The notes: a model not told the origin generated them from the letters alone. 15,623 bases of DNA from Rhodospirillales bacterium (GCA_021775195.1 JAJFIG010000096.1:1-15623); one strand, 5' to 3'. Positions 1-8,196 are shown, counted from the first letter of the stretch. Numbers and translations are program-made.

Positions 1-389
1 CCGTCGACCATGACGGCGACGGGCGCAAGGATATCTGGAACACACGCGCCGATGTCTTCGCTTCGGCCGCCAACTATCTGTCGCGCTCGGGCTGGAAGGG
101 AGATCAGACCTGGGGACGGCCGGTCAAATTGCCGGATGGGTTCGATCCGGGGCTTGCCGACCTGAAAATCCGCAAGCCGCTCAGCGAATGGCAGCGCCTC
201 GGCGTGCGCCGCGCCGACGGCGGCGACCTGCCGGCACGGGACCTTAAGGCATCCGTGGTATTCGCGGAAGGTGCCGACGGTCCGGCGTTTGTTGTCTATG
301 ACAATTACCGCACCATATTGAAATGGAACCGGTCGACGTATTTCGCGGTTGCTGTCGGGTCTCTTGCTGAGCGTATCGGAGGCGGATAA
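1..389 (+). CDS. Lytic murein transglycosylase (MltB-type, SLT_2 family), C-terminal fragment
   Basis: This is the 3' end of a gene that starts outside the window. Reading from position 3 in frame gives about 128 residues. It begins with a DHDGDGRKDIWNTRADVFASA-like stretch and ends with an LKWNRSTYFAVAV..LAERI block. Both are characteristic of soluble or lipid-anchored MltB-type transglycosylases, which cleave the MurNAc-GlcNAc bond of peptidoglycan in the periplasm with formation of an anhydro ring. The catalytic glutamate lies upstream and cannot be seen. The gene is followed after about 57 bases by rlpA, another glycan-cleaving enzyme, and then by a carboxypeptidase, so this is a cell-wall remodelling cluster. 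Family assignment is confident; the exact paralogue is not. Confidence 0.85.
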   Translation, partial: VDHDGDGRKDIWNTRADVFASAANYLSRSGWKGDQTWGRPVKLPDGFDPGLADLKIRKPLSEWQRLGVRRADGGDLPARDLKASVVFAEGADGPAFVVYDNYRTILKWNRSTYFAVAVGSLAERIGGG

Positions 390-446
390 ACTACCAAATA
401 TATGATCGGTTTTGGTAAGGCATACCAGATTTTGGCGGTTAAGCGG

Positions 447-1463
447 ATGAAGAGGTTTTCACCCCCGGTGCGTTGGATTGCCATGGCGGTTATCGTGGCG
501 CTGCTTCCGGCCTGCGCCGAAACCCAGCTCATCGCCCACACCGCCAAACGGGTGGTGAAAATTCAAAAAAAGCCGCCGCCCCCGAGCGTCTACAAGATCG
601 GCTCCCCCTACCAGATCAGGGGCACCTGGTACTACCCGGCGGAAAATTTCAAATACGAGGAAACGGGAGTCGCGTCCTGGTACGGGCCGGGTTTTCACGG
701 CCGGTCGACGGCGAACGGCGAGGTTTTCGACATGAACGCTTTGACGGCCGCGCACCGGACGCTGCCCATGCCGTCCATCGTGCGGGTGACCAACCTCCAG
801 AACGGCCGCAGCATCGTTCTCAAGGTCAATGACCGGGGACCGTTTGCCCGGGGACGCATCATCGATGTATCCCGCCGGGCGGCGCAGCTTCTCGGGTTCA
901 TACGGAACGGTACCGCGCCGGTGCGGGTCCGCATCCTGGAGAACGAAAGCCGCCGCATGGCGACCCGGACGAAGGGCCGTACGGAGCTGGCGGCGACAGG
1001 GACCCCGATCATTGTTGATCGCCTGCCGAAGCCGATGGTGAAAACCGAATCCCTGGCGCCACCGCCGGGGGCGGCCGTGTCGTCGGTGTCCGTCAGTAGC
1101 GGGGAAGCGGGGGCCGCGAGCGGCCAGGCAGGCGAGGTGAACAATTCCCATGTCGTCAACTCGGCACCAGCGGTATTGCCCGACGGCGATAGAGCGAAAT
1201 TGACGGAAGCGGTATCGGTTGAACCGGTCGAGGATACCCGGCTTTTCGTCCAGGCCGGTGCCTTTACTCAGTTCAACAACGCCAACCGGGTGCGGGCCCG
1301 CCTGTCGGGGTTGGGCGAGGTCAAGGTGTCACAGATCCTGGTCGACGGCCGTGATCTGTTCCGGGTGCGGGTCGGCCCCTTGGCGGGCATCGATGCCGCC
1401 GACACAGCACTGGAGGCCGTGTTCCAAGTGGGTTATACCGACGCTCGGATCATTATCGATTGA
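447..1463 (+). CDS. rlpA: Septal ring lytic transglycosylase RlpA (lipoprotein with SPOR domain)
   Basis: The protein has 338 residues from the ATG at 447. An in-frame ATG at 402 would add 15 residues ahead of the signal peptide and has no clear ribosome binding site, so 447 is preferred. Residues 1-23 form a lipoprotein signal with lipobox LPAC (Cys23), followed by Ala, consistent with outer-membrane sorting. A proline-rich linker follows. A double-psi beta-barrel domain spans about 72-160, with ASWYGPGFHGRSTANGE, AAHRTLP and the conserved VNDRGPF motif. A variable Ala/Ser/Val-rich linker leads to a C-terminal SPOR domain (about 262-337), which in this family binds peptide-stripped glycan at the septum. 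The family cleaves naked glycan strands during daughter-cell separation. It lies between an MltB-type enzyme and a DD-carboxypeptidase, matching a conserved alphaproteobacterial arrangement. Confidence 0.93.
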   Translation: MKRFSPPVRWIAMAVIVALLPACAETQLIAHTAKRVVKIQKKPPPPSVYKIGSPYQIRGTWYYPAENFKYEETGVASWYGPGFHGRSTANGEVFDMNALTAAHRTLPMPSIVRVTNLQNGRSIVLKVNDRGPFARGRIIDVSRRAAQLLGFIRNGTAPVRVRILENESRRMATRTKGRTELAATGTPIIVDRLPKPMVKTESLAPPPGAAVSSVSVSSGEAGAASGQAGEVNNSHVVNSAPAVLPDGDRAKLTEAVSVEPVEDTRLFVQAGAFTQFNNANRVRARLSGLGEVKVSQILVDGRDLFRVRVGPLAGIDAADTALEAVFQVGYTDARIIID

Positions 1464-1504
1464 GCACTCTTCTCTATTTGAGTACACGACCTAACGGATG
1501 AACC

Positions 1505-2683
1505 ATGGTTGCTGAGGCAATGACAAGACCCGTTCGCCGGGGAGTATTCTTCGCCGTTCTATTGCTGATAGGCGGATTGGGCTTTGTTGCCCGGCCGGCC
1601 CAGGCCATCGAAACCATCGCCCGCGAGGCGGTTCTCGTGGAAGTGACGACGGGCGCGGTTTTGTTCGAGAAAAACGCCGACAAGATGATGCCGCCGGCGT
1701 CCATGAGCAAACTGATGACCGTGCACATGGTCTTCGACCGTTTGCGTGACGGCAGGTTGTCACTGGACGATACCTTCCTGGTCAGCGAGAACGCGTGGCG
1801 CAAAGGAGGAGCCAAGAGCGGCGGCTCGACCATGTTCCTGAAGCCCGGCTCCAGGGTGCGGCTCGAGGACCTGTTGCGGGGCATCATAATCCAATCGGGT
1901 AACGACGCCTGTATCGTGGTCGCCGAGGGGCTGGAGCATAGCGAGGCGGCGTTTGCCGAAGCCATGACCATCCGCGCCCGGGAACTCGGCCTTGAACAAA
2001 GCACCTTCAAGAATGCCACCGGCTGGCCCGATCCGGGGCACATGATGACGGCCCGGGAATTGTCGATGCTGGCCCAGCGAACCATCGAGGAGTTCCCCGA
2101 GTACTATCATTACTATTCGGAAAAAAGCTTTACCTACAACGGCATCAAGCAGGGCAACCGCAATCCGCTTTTGTACAAGAACTTCGGTGTCGATGGCCTG
2201 AAGACCGGCCATACGAAGGCGTCGGGTTACGGGTTGACGGCGTCGGCGGAACGCAAGGGGCGGCGGCTGATCCTGGTGGTCAACGGCCTGCCGAGCAAGA
2301 AGGCCAGGGCCCGCGAGCCTCTTCGCCTTCTCGAATGGGCGTTCCGGGAATTCAACAACTACGCCCTGTTCAAGGCCGGCGATACGGTCGCCGATGCCGA
2401 TGTCTGGCTTGGAAAAAGTCCCACGGTGCCGCTGGTCCTGGCAAAGGACCTGGTGGTCACCTTGCCACGCAAGGCGCGCAAGGGCATGAAGGTCTCCGTC
2501 GTCTATCAGCCCATACCGGCCCCGGTTACGAAAGGGACACCGGTGGCGACGCTCAAGATCACGGCACCGGATGCGGAGACCATGGAAATCCCGCTCCTGG
2601 CCAGCGAGGATGTCGAGCGCCTGGGCCTCATCGGCCGCCTGGGGGCCGCCCTCAAGCACATTCTCTGGGGGAATTCCGGTTGA
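1505..2683 (+). CDS. dacC: D-alanyl-D-alanine carboxypeptidase (PBP5/6 type, DacC/DacF-like)
   Basis: This 392-residue serine peptidase of family S11 removes the terminal D-Ala from peptidoglycan stem pentapeptides in the periplasm. A signal peptide ends near PAQA (residue 34). The three active-site motifs are intact: SMSK at 66-69 (nucleophile Ser66, base Lys69), SGN at 131-133 and KTG at 233-235. After about residue 290 comes a beta-rich C-terminal domain of PBP5 type. The C-terminal IGRLGAALKHILWGNSG resembles the amphipathic helix that anchors these enzymes to the membrane. ATG at 1520 (residue 6) is an alternative start that also gives a normal signal peptide. The gene lies 41 bases after rlpA, consistent with co-transcription. 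dacC versus dacF naming is uncertain; the activity is not. Confidence 0.93.
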   Translation: MVAEAMTRPVRRGVFFAVLLLIGGLGFVARPAQAIETIAREAVLVEVTTGAVLFEKNADKMMPPASMSKLMTVHMVFDRLRDGRLSLDDTFLVSENAWRKGGAKSGGSTMFLKPGSRVRLEDLLRGIIIQSGNDACIVVAEGLEHSEAAFAEAMTIRARELGLEQSTFKNATGWPDPGHMMTARELSMLAQRTIEEFPEYYHYYSEKSFTYNGIKQGNRNPLLYKNFGVDGLKTGHTKASGYGLTASAERKGRRLILVVNGLPSKKARAREPLRLLEWAFREFNNYALFKAGDTVADADVWLGKSPTVPLVLAKDLVVTLPRKARKGMKVSVVYQPIPAPVTKGTPVATLKITAPDAETMEIPLLASEDVERLGLIGRLGAALKHILWGNSG

Positions 2684-2722
2684 TCGGCGAAATCCTGGTT
2701 GACTCCGGTCGGGGCTGATCCC

Positions 2723-3361
2723 GTGGCGCGGGGCCGTTTCATCACGTTCGAAGGCGGGGAGGGGACCGGCAAGTCGACGCAGGTCGGGTTGCTTGCGACG
2801 GCGCTCCGCGACGCGGGTATCGATGTCCTCGAAACCCGCGAGCCCGGCGGCGCACAGGGGGCCGAGGAAATTCGCCGCCTGCTAGTCGAGGGTGACGTGG
2901 GGCGCTGGGAAGCGATGAGCGAGGCGCTGCTCCATTACGCGGCCAGGCGCGAACACATGGCCAAAACCGTTTTGCCGGCCCTGGACGCGGGTCGCTGGGT
3001 GCTCTGTGACCGGTTCGCCGACTCGACAACCGCTTACCAGGGGTTCGGTCACGGTTTGGACAGGGCCGCCCTCGACCAGTTGCACCGGCTGGTGGTTGGG
3101 GAATTCGTCCCTGACCTGACGCTGATCCTCGATCTGCCAGTGGAATTGGGGCTCGAGCGGGCCACCGCCCGCCCTGGCTCCGAGACCCGGTACGAGCGCA
3201 TGGACGTGGACTTTCACCGCCGCCTGCGCGATGGCTTCCTCGATATCGCCGGGCGCGAGCCCGGGCGCTGCGCCGTGATCGATGCCAGCGGGACCGTGGA
3301 CGCGGTTCATGCCTCGGTTCGCGCGCTGGTTGGCGAGCGGTTGGGGGTGCCACTGGGATGA
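2723..3361 (+). CDS. tmk: Thymidylate kinase
   Basis: Thymidylate kinase phosphorylates dTMP to dTDP with ATP in dTTP synthesis in the cytosol. From the GTG at 2723 it has 212 residues, the usual bacterial length. A TTG at 2699 would add eight residues and has no convincing ribosome binding site, whereas GTG 2723 has a purine-rich GGGG upstream, so the later start is chosen with moderate certainty. Visible motifs are the P-loop FEGGEGTGKST at residues 9-19, the REPGG segment of the substrate pocket, the CDRFADST..YQG block, and the LID region with TARPGSETRYE. The stop codon overlaps the ATG of holB (ATGA), implying translational coupling between two replication-related genes. Confidence 0.95.
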   Translation: MARGRFITFEGGEGTGKSTQVGLLATALRDAGIDVLETREPGGAQGAEEIRRLLVEGDVGRWEAMSEALLHYAARREHMAKTVLPALDAGRWVLCDRFADSTTAYQGFGHGLDRAALDQLHRLVVGEFVPDLTLILDLPVELGLERATARPGSETRYERMDVDFHRRLRDGFLDIAGREPGRCAVIDASGTVDAVHASVRALVGERLGVPLG

Positions 3362-4485
3362 GCGCCGCCGCTGCCGAGGAAACCTGGCCGGCACCGCGGG
3401 AAAATCCCGATCTCGTTGGCCATACCGCGGCGGAAACGGTTCTTCTCGACGCCTTTTTATCGAACCGGTTGCCCCATGCCTGGCTGATCTGCGGCCCGCG
3501 GGGGATTGGCAAGGCGACGCTGGCCTATCGTTTCGCCCGTTTCGTTCTCGCGCGGAAGCCCGATACGGCGGCGGACGCGGGCGGGCTTTTCGGCGAATCC
3601 CTGGCGCCGGGGAAACCGGAAACACTTGAACTCGGCGCCGACAATCCGGTGTTCCGCCGGGTCGTGGCGGGCGCTCACGCCGACCTTCGCACCGTTGAAC
3701 GGAGCAACGACAGCAAGACCGGAAAATTGCGCTCGGTAATCGTCGTCGAGGATGTCCGCGGCATTGGTGAGTTTCTTAGCCTCACGCCCGCCGAAGGGGG
3801 CTGGCGGGTGGTGATCGTCGATGCCGCCGACGACATGAACAGGAACGCCGCCAACGCCGTGCTCAAGGTCCTGGAAGAACCGCCGCCGCGGGCCTTGCTG
3901 CTGCTGGTCAGCCACAACCCGGGGCGGCTGCTGCCGACCATCCGCTCGCGGTGCCGGCGCCTCGTTCTCAATGCCCTGGCCGAGGAGGCGGTGGGCGCGC
4001 TGCTGGCGCGTTACTGTCCGGGCCAGAGCGAGACCGACAGGGGCATTCTCGTGCGCCTGGCCGAGGGCAGCATCGGGCGCGGCCTGAGCATGGCCGAAAT
4101 TGGCGGGGTCGAGCTTTACCAGGATCTGCTGGGTTTGCTGGAAACCCTGCCCCAGCTTGACGTGGCGGCCTTGCACCGGATGGGCGACCGGGTCGGCAAA
4201 GCGGGCGCGGAGGAGGCTTTTCGAACGGTTACCGACCTTCTGCGCCTGTGGCTGTCCCGCCTGATCCTGTTCGGCGCCCGGGGCGATGCCGGGAAGGACA
4301 CGGGACTTGCGCCGGGAGAAAGGGCCCTGATGCAACGCCTTACCGGGGCGGGCGACCTTGATCGATGGCTGCAGGTGTGGGAAAAGATCAACGACCTGCT
4401 GGCCCGCGCCGACGGCGCCAACATGGATCGCAAACAGATGGCTCTCAACGTGTTTCTCGCCCTCGAGAACGCGGCCCGCGCCTGA
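3358..4485 (+). CDS. holB: DNA polymerase III subunit delta'
   Basis: This 375-residue AAA+ protein is the stator subunit of the replicative clamp loader. It has a P-loop-like GPRGIGKAT at residues 46-54, the VVIVDAADDMN Walker B-like region, NAANAVLKVLEEPP, and the SRCRRL (SRC) arginine-finger motif that acts on a neighbouring ATPase subunit. In Escherichia coli delta' a four-cysteine zinc module follows the P-loop. Here the equivalent stretch (about 55-110) has no cysteine and is replaced by an Ala/Gly/Asp-rich insertion. It starts within the tmk stop codon and ends 27 bases before metG. The assignment is firm from the motifs together with the tmk neighbour. Confidence 0.93.
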   Translation: MSAAAAEETWPAPRENPDLVGHTAAETVLLDAFLSNRLPHAWLICGPRGIGKATLAYRFARFVLARKPDTAADAGGLFGESLAPGKPETLELGADNPVFRRVVAGAHADLRTVERSNDSKTGKLRSVIVVEDVRGIGEFLSLTPAEGGWRVVIVDAADDMNRNAANAVLKVLEEPPPRALLLLVSHNPGRLLPTIRSRCRRLVLNALAEEAVGALLARYCPGQSETDRGILVRLAEGSIGRGLSMAEIGGVELYQDLLGLLETLPQLDVAALHRMGDRVGKAGAEEAFRTVTDLLRLWLSRLILFGARGDAGKDTGLAPGERALMQRLTGAGDLDRWLQVWEKINDLLARADGANMDRKQMALNVFLALENAARA

Positions 4486-4512
4486 TTTTATTGCTTCCAG
4501 GAGAGAACACCG

Positions 4513-6075
4513 ATGGACGGGCCGCAGCGCTACTACGTCACGACCCCCATCTACTACGTCAACGACGCGCCGCACATCGGGCACGCCTATACGACGCTGG
4601 CCTGTGATGTGCTGGCGCGGTTCAAGCGCCTGGACGGATACGATGTGAAGTTCCTGACCGGCACCGACGAGCACGGACAGAAGGTGGAGAAATCGGCCGC
4701 GGCGGCGGACATGGACCCGAAGGCGTTCACCGACAAGATATCGCGGAATTTCCGTGACCTCGCCGATTTCATGAACTTCAGCCACGACGATTTCATCCGT
4801 ACGACGGAGAAGCGTCACCTCGCGGCCTGTCAGGACATCTGGCGGCGTTTGCAGGAACGGGGGCATATCTACCTCGGTTCCTATGCCGGCTGGTATGACG
4901 TGCGCGACGAGGCCTTCGTCCCCGAGAGCGAACTGACCGTCGGCCCCGACGGCAAGAAGCTGGCCCCGTCGGGCGCCGAGGTGGAATGGGTGGAGGAGCC
5001 CAGCTATTTCTTCCGCCTTTCCGCCTGGCAGGAGCCGTTGCTCGATTTCTACCAGAAAAACCCGGATTTCATCCTGCCCAGGACGCGCCGCAACGAGGTT
5101 CTCAGTTTCGTCAAGGGCGGACTGCAGGACCTGTCGGTGTCTCGGACCAGTTTCCGCTGGGGCATTCCCGTTCCCGGCGACGACGCCCACATCATGTACG
5201 TCTGGCTGGACGCGCTCACCAACTACATCACCGGCGTCGGCTATCCGGATACCGAATCCCCGGAATACGGCACCTACTGGCCGGCCGACCTGCACATGGT
5301 GGGCAAGGACATCCTGCGCTTTCATGCCGTCTATTGGCCGGCCTTTCTCATGGCGGCGGACCTGGAGCCGCCCAGGCGGGTGTTTGCCCATGGCTGGTGG
5401 ACAAACGAGGGCGAGAAAATATCCAAGTCGGTGGGCAACATCATCGACCCCCGTGAACTGGTGGAGAAATACGGTCTCGATCAGGTCCGGTATTTCCTTC
5501 TGCGCGAGGTACCGTTCGGCAACGACGGTGATTTTTCCCACCGCGCCATGGTTCACCGGACCAACGGCGACCTCGCCAACGATTTCGGCAACCTCGCCCA
5601 GCGGGTGCTGTCCATGATCGCCAAGAATTGCGGCGGCGCGGTGCCCCGGGCCGGTTCGCCGACCGGGGACGACGATACCCTGCTGGCGGCCGCTCACGAC
5701 ATGCATGCGGGCGTCGCCAAGTGTCTGGATATCCAGGCCTTTCACGAAGCCCTCGACGTCCTTTGGGGTGTCGTTCGCGCCGCCAATGCCTACGTCGACC
5801 ACCAGGCGCCGTGGGTGCTCAGGAAGTCCGACCCCGACCGCATGGAGACCGTGCTCTACACCCTGGCCGAGGTCATCCGCCACCTTGCCCTGCTGGCGCA
5901 GCCGTTCATGCCCGGGGCCTGCGAACGCATGCTCGATCAGCTGGCCGTTACCCGGGATCACCGCACCTTCGCCTGTCTGGGCTCCGGGAACGCCCTGGTT
6001 CCGGGCACCACCCTGCCCAAGCCGGTTGGGATATTCCCCCGTTTGGTCGATGAAACAGGGGAGGGGGCCTCCTGA
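4513..6075 (+). CDS. metG: Methionyl-tRNA synthetase
   Basis: This 520-residue class I aminoacyl-tRNA synthetase charges tRNA-Met. The HIGH motif appears as PHIGHAYT (residues 20-27) and the KMSKS loop as KISKS (302-306). GTDEHGQK and the YAGWYDVRDEAFVPE segment are typical of the family. The cysteines of the zinc knuckle found in the E. coli-type enzyme are absent from the connective region. The protein ends after the anticodon-binding helical bundle, without the C-terminal EMAP-like tRNA-binding domain, so it is the short single-chain form common in Alphaproteobacteria. A good ribosome binding site (AGGAGAG) lies about 8 bases before the ATG. Its stop TGA shares a base with the tatD ATG. 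Confidence 0.96.
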   Translation: MDGPQRYYVTTPIYYVNDAPHIGHAYTTLACDVLARFKRLDGYDVKFLTGTDEHGQKVEKSAAAADMDPKAFTDKISRNFRDLADFMNFSHDDFIRTTEKRHLAACQDIWRRLQERGHIYLGSYAGWYDVRDEAFVPESELTVGPDGKKLAPSGAEVEWVEEPSYFFRLSAWQEPLLDFYQKNPDFILPRTRRNEVLSFVKGGLQDLSVSRTSFRWGIPVPGDDAHIMYVWLDALTNYITGVGYPDTESPEYGTYWPADLHMVGKDILRFHAVYWPAFLMAADLEPPRRVFAHGWWTNEGEKISKSVGNIIDPRELVEKYGLDQVRYFLLREVPFGNDGDFSHRAMVHRTNGDLANDFGNLAQRVLSMIAKNCGGAVPRAGSPTGDDDTLLAAAHDMHAGVAKCLDIQAFHEALDVLWGVVRAANAYVDHQAPWVLRKSDPDRMETVLYTLAEVIRHLALLAQPFMPGACERMLDQLAVTRDHRTFACLGSGNALVPGTTLPKPVGIFPRLVDETGEGAS

Positions 6076-6884
6076 TGCTGGTGGACAGCCACTGTCATCT
6101 GGATTTTCCCGATTTCGACGAAGAACTGGATGCCGTCATCGCCCGGGCGGGCGACGCCGGGGTGGACTGGATGCTGACCATCTGCACCCATGTGACCCGT
6201 TTCGACCGGGTCCTGGCCCTGGCGGACCGCTATGACAACGTCTTCTGCACCGTCGGCATTCATCCCCACGAGGCAGCGGCGGAACCGGAGGTGACGGCCG
6301 AACACCTGATCCGGATGGCGGAGAGGCATCCGAAGGTGGTCGGTTTCGGCGAGACGGGCCTGGACTATTTCTATGAGCACAGTCCCCGGGAACGCCAGCA
6401 GGCGAGCTTCCGCGCCCATATCGGGGCGGCCCGCGAGAGCGGCCTGCCGGTGATCGTGCATACGCGGGATGCCGATGTCGACACGGTGCGGATTCTGCAG
6501 GACGAATACGCCAAGGGCGCCTTCAGCGGCCTGATCCATTGTTTCAGCTCCGGCCGGACGGTGGCCGAAGGTGCCTTGGACCTCGGTCTCTACATCTCGT
6601 TGTCGGGCATCGTCACCTTCAAACAGGCCGAGGATTTGCGCCACACGGTACGGGACCTGCCGTTGGACAGGATTCTGGTGGAAACCGATGCGCCTTACCT
6701 GGCGCCGGTCCCCAGACGGGGAAAACGCAACGAACCCGCCTATACGGCCCATACGGCGGCGTGCGTGGCCGGGATCATGGGCATGGACCAGACCGCCTTT
6801 GCCCGCGCGACCACGGACAATTTCTTTCGCCTGTTCGCCAAGGCCCGGGAGGCGCGGGGGCTGGTTACGGAAGAGACGCCCTGA
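6075..6884 (+). CDS. tatD: TatD family metal-dependent hydrolase / deoxyribonuclease
   Basis: This 269-residue TIM-barrel amidohydrolase-superfamily protein belongs to the TatD/YcfH group, whose studied members are 3'-5' DNases. Metal-binding motifs are in order: HCHLDF (residues 6-11), GIHPH (61-65), GETGLDYFY (92-100), the histidine of VIVHTRDA (about 129), IHCFSS (154-159), and the VETDAPYLAPVP..GKRNEP block near residue 200. The start overlaps the metG stop by one base, and the stop overlaps the next start by one base. The metG-tatD-hydrolase order is widespread in proteobacteria. The physiological substrate cannot be told from sequence. Confidence 0.93.
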   Translation: MLVDSHCHLDFPDFDEELDAVIARAGDAGVDWMLTICTHVTRFDRVLALADRYDNVFCTVGIHPHEAAAEPEVTAEHLIRMAERHPKVVGFGETGLDYFYEHSPRERQQASFRAHIGAARESGLPVIVHTRDADVDTVRILQDEYAKGAFSGLIHCFSSGRTVAEGALDLGLYISLSGIVTFKQAEDLRHTVRDLPLDRILVETDAPYLAPVPRRGKRNEPAYTAHTAACVAGIMGMDQTAFARATTDNFFRLFAKAREARGLVTEETP

Positions 6885-7657
6885 TGCGGATCACCATTCT
6901 TGGCTGCGGGCACTCCGGCGGGACGCCCCAGATCGCCCTTGGGTGGGGGGACTGCGACCCGGAAAACCCCAGAAACCGGCGCCTTCGGCCGTCAATCCTG
7001 GTGGAAAACGACGACACACGGATTCTCGTCGATACCTCGCCCGATATGCGCCAGCAATTATTAACGGCCGGCGTTAACCATTTGGACGCGGTCCTCTATA
7101 CCCATGCCCACGCCGATCATCTGCATGGCATCGATGACCTCAGGGCCATCAACCGGTTCATGGAGCGGCCCATCGAGGTCTATGCGGACGCGGCGACCCT
7201 GGAGCACATCGGCAAACGCTTCCCCTATGCCGTGCAGCCGCTCCCCGAGGGGACGAATTTCTATTATAAACCAACCCTTAATCCCAACGTCATCACGGAT
7301 GGCGAGGCTTTCAACGTTGGCAGCATCGAGGTGACGGCCTTCGAACAGGACCATGGATACGGCCAGACCCGCGGGTTCCGCTTCGGGCCGGTTGCCTATT
7401 CGACGGATGTGCTTGATTTGCCGGACTATGCCTTCGATATCCTGGCCGGAGTGGAGACTTGGATCGTCGGTACCCTGGTGGACAAGCCCCATCCGACCCA
7501 TGCCCACGTCGACAAGGCCCTTGAATGGATCGAGCGGGTGGGGCCCAGGCGGGCGGTTCTCACCCATATGAGCAGCGACCTCGATTACGAGACACTGCGC
7601 AGGCGGCTCCCGAAGGGGGTCGAGCCGGCCTACGACGGAATGTTAATCGATGCGTAA
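6884..7657 (+). CDS. Metallo-beta-lactamase-fold hydrolase (PhnP-like phosphodiesterase family)
   Basis: This 257-residue protein begins MRITILGCGHSGGTPQI and carries the metal-binding motif THAHADH with His74, His76, Asp78 and His79. Further conserved blocks are FEQDHGYG, YSTDV and LTHMSSDLDY. This combination is typical of the PhnP-like branch of the metallo-beta-lactamase superfamily, which includes cyclic phosphodiesterases; the substrate here is unknown. The start overlaps the tatD stop by one base. It is the last host gene before the prophage. Its final 15 bases are also read, on the other strand, by the extended repressor reading frame that crosses the attachment site. Confidence 0.9.
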   Translation: MRITILGCGHSGGTPQIALGWGDCDPENPRNRRLRPSILVENDDTRILVDTSPDMRQQLLTAGVNHLDAVLYTHAHADHLHGIDDLRAINRFMERPIEVYADAATLEHIGKRFPYAVQPLPEGTNFYYKPTLNPNVITDGEAFNVGSIEVTAFEQDHGYGQTRGFRFGPVAYSTDVLDLPDYAFDILAGVETWIVGTLVDKPHPTHAHVDKALEWIERVGPRRAVLTHMSSDLDYETLRRRLPKGVEPAYDGMLIDA

Positions 7658-8140
7658 GGATTGGATGGTACGAGTTCGCCACCGTAGCGGACAGGGGATG
7701 AGGGAAATATCGCCGCTGCGGCACCCAATGTTTCTCAATGCAAAACATAAGCGGTTATTCATAATAATTTGATTAGAAAAAGAGATATCTAATTTTCCAT
7801 AATATACAGTGTTCGATACTTGCGAGTTACTTTGTGCCGGGTTCGTTCCGGTAAGAAATAAGGCCAGGATGGCGCCGGCGATCCTCATAGCCAATTCGGT
7901 GTAAAGAGCCTTTGCCGGACCTTCGGCGCGCCAGGCGTTGAGGTCGAGAAGGGCGCGCGCCGGGTCGCGTCCGGCGAGTTCCGCCAGCCGCACCATGGTA
8001 TCGTCGGATGGCCACGCTTTCTTGGTCCGCCAGTTGGAGACGGCGGTACTGGAAAAGCCTAGCGCCTCGCAAAGCTCACGGTCGGATTTGAAGCCGCAAC
8101 GAGACTTCGCCAGGTCGGTGTAGAAGTCGATTGTTGGCAT
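7643..8140 (-). CDS. Phage HTH repressor-like protein with hydrophobic segment, C-terminus fused to host sequence
   Basis: The ATG at 8140 follows a GGGGAG ribosome binding site. Residues about 18-60 form a Cro/C1-type helix-turn-helix (SDRELCEALGFSSTAVSNWRT, then a LAELAGRDP helix typical of phage regulators). Residues 84-98 (AMRIAGAILALFLTG) are a hydrophobic stretch long enough for a short membrane helix. From about residue 108 the gene runs through the dif-like site, which encodes VSNTVYYGK. Roughly residues 113-165 are therefore host-derived and low in complexity, and the frame stops inside the 3' end of the host hydrolase gene. It is the likely lysogeny regulator by position at the end of the leftward arm. 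In the circular phage the C-terminus would differ. Confidence 0.75.
   Translation of the reverse strand: MPTIDFYTDLAKSRCGFKSDRELCEALGFSSTAVSNWRTKKAWPSDDTMVRLAELAGRDPARALLDLNAWRAEGPAKALYTELAMRIAGAILALFLTGTNPAQSNSQVSNTVYYGKLDISFSNQIIMNNRLCFALRNIGCRSGDISLIPCPLRWRTRTIQSLRID
7658..7791. other. Host intergenic remnant between the hydrolase gene and the attachment site
   Basis: This stretch after the last host stop codon contains no convincing plus-strand gene. Its right part (about 7735-7800) is clearly AT-rich relative to the rest of the window, as is common around dif. On the minus strand it is read through as the C-terminal tail of the repressor reading frame. No clear intrinsic terminator (GC stem followed by a T run) was found for the host operon. 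Confidence 0.5.
7792..7819 (-). other. dif-like XerC/XerD attachment site (left prophage junction)
   Basis: On the minus strand this 28-base site reads GTATCGAACAC (XerC-arm position), TGTATA (centre), TTATGGAAAAT (XerD arm). Against E. coli dif as I remember it (arm GGTGCGCATAA, centre TGTATA, arm TTATGTTAAAT) the centre matches 6 of 6, the XerD arm 9 of 11 and the XerC arm 5 of 11. The well-conserved arm faces the host genes and the degenerate arm faces the phage. That is the pattern left when an element carrying a poor half site integrates at chromosomal dif. No integrase gene occurs in the adjoining phage DNA. This reading is an inference until the empty site and right junction are seen. 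Confidence 0.65.
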
Positions 8141-8163
8141 GCCCGATCTCCCCTGATCCCACG

Positions 8164-8175
8164 GCCCGAATTATG
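8164..8175. promoter_or_regulatory. Operator-like box ahead of the repressor gene
   Basis: GCCCGAATTATG repeats the core (CCGAATTATG) of the boxes at 8481 and, less exactly, 8531. On the minus strand it supplies CATAAT, a possible -10 element about 30 bases before the repressor ATG, though no good -35 is seen. It could be an autoregulatory site. Confidence 0.35.
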
Positions 8176-8196
8176 GGTAGTGTCCTAATTTCAGTA

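Noticed and set aside
3457..5961. 834-residue open frame on the minus strand across holB and metG
   Set aside because: It lies wholly opposite two firmly identified genes, is rich in His, Gly, Val and Arg as expected of a high-GC antisense shadow, and has no recognisable domain.
7658..7800. tRNA or tmRNA gene as the attachment target
   Set aside because: No tRNA-like cloverleaf or CCA end is visible next to the junction. The dif-like sequence explains the boundary better.
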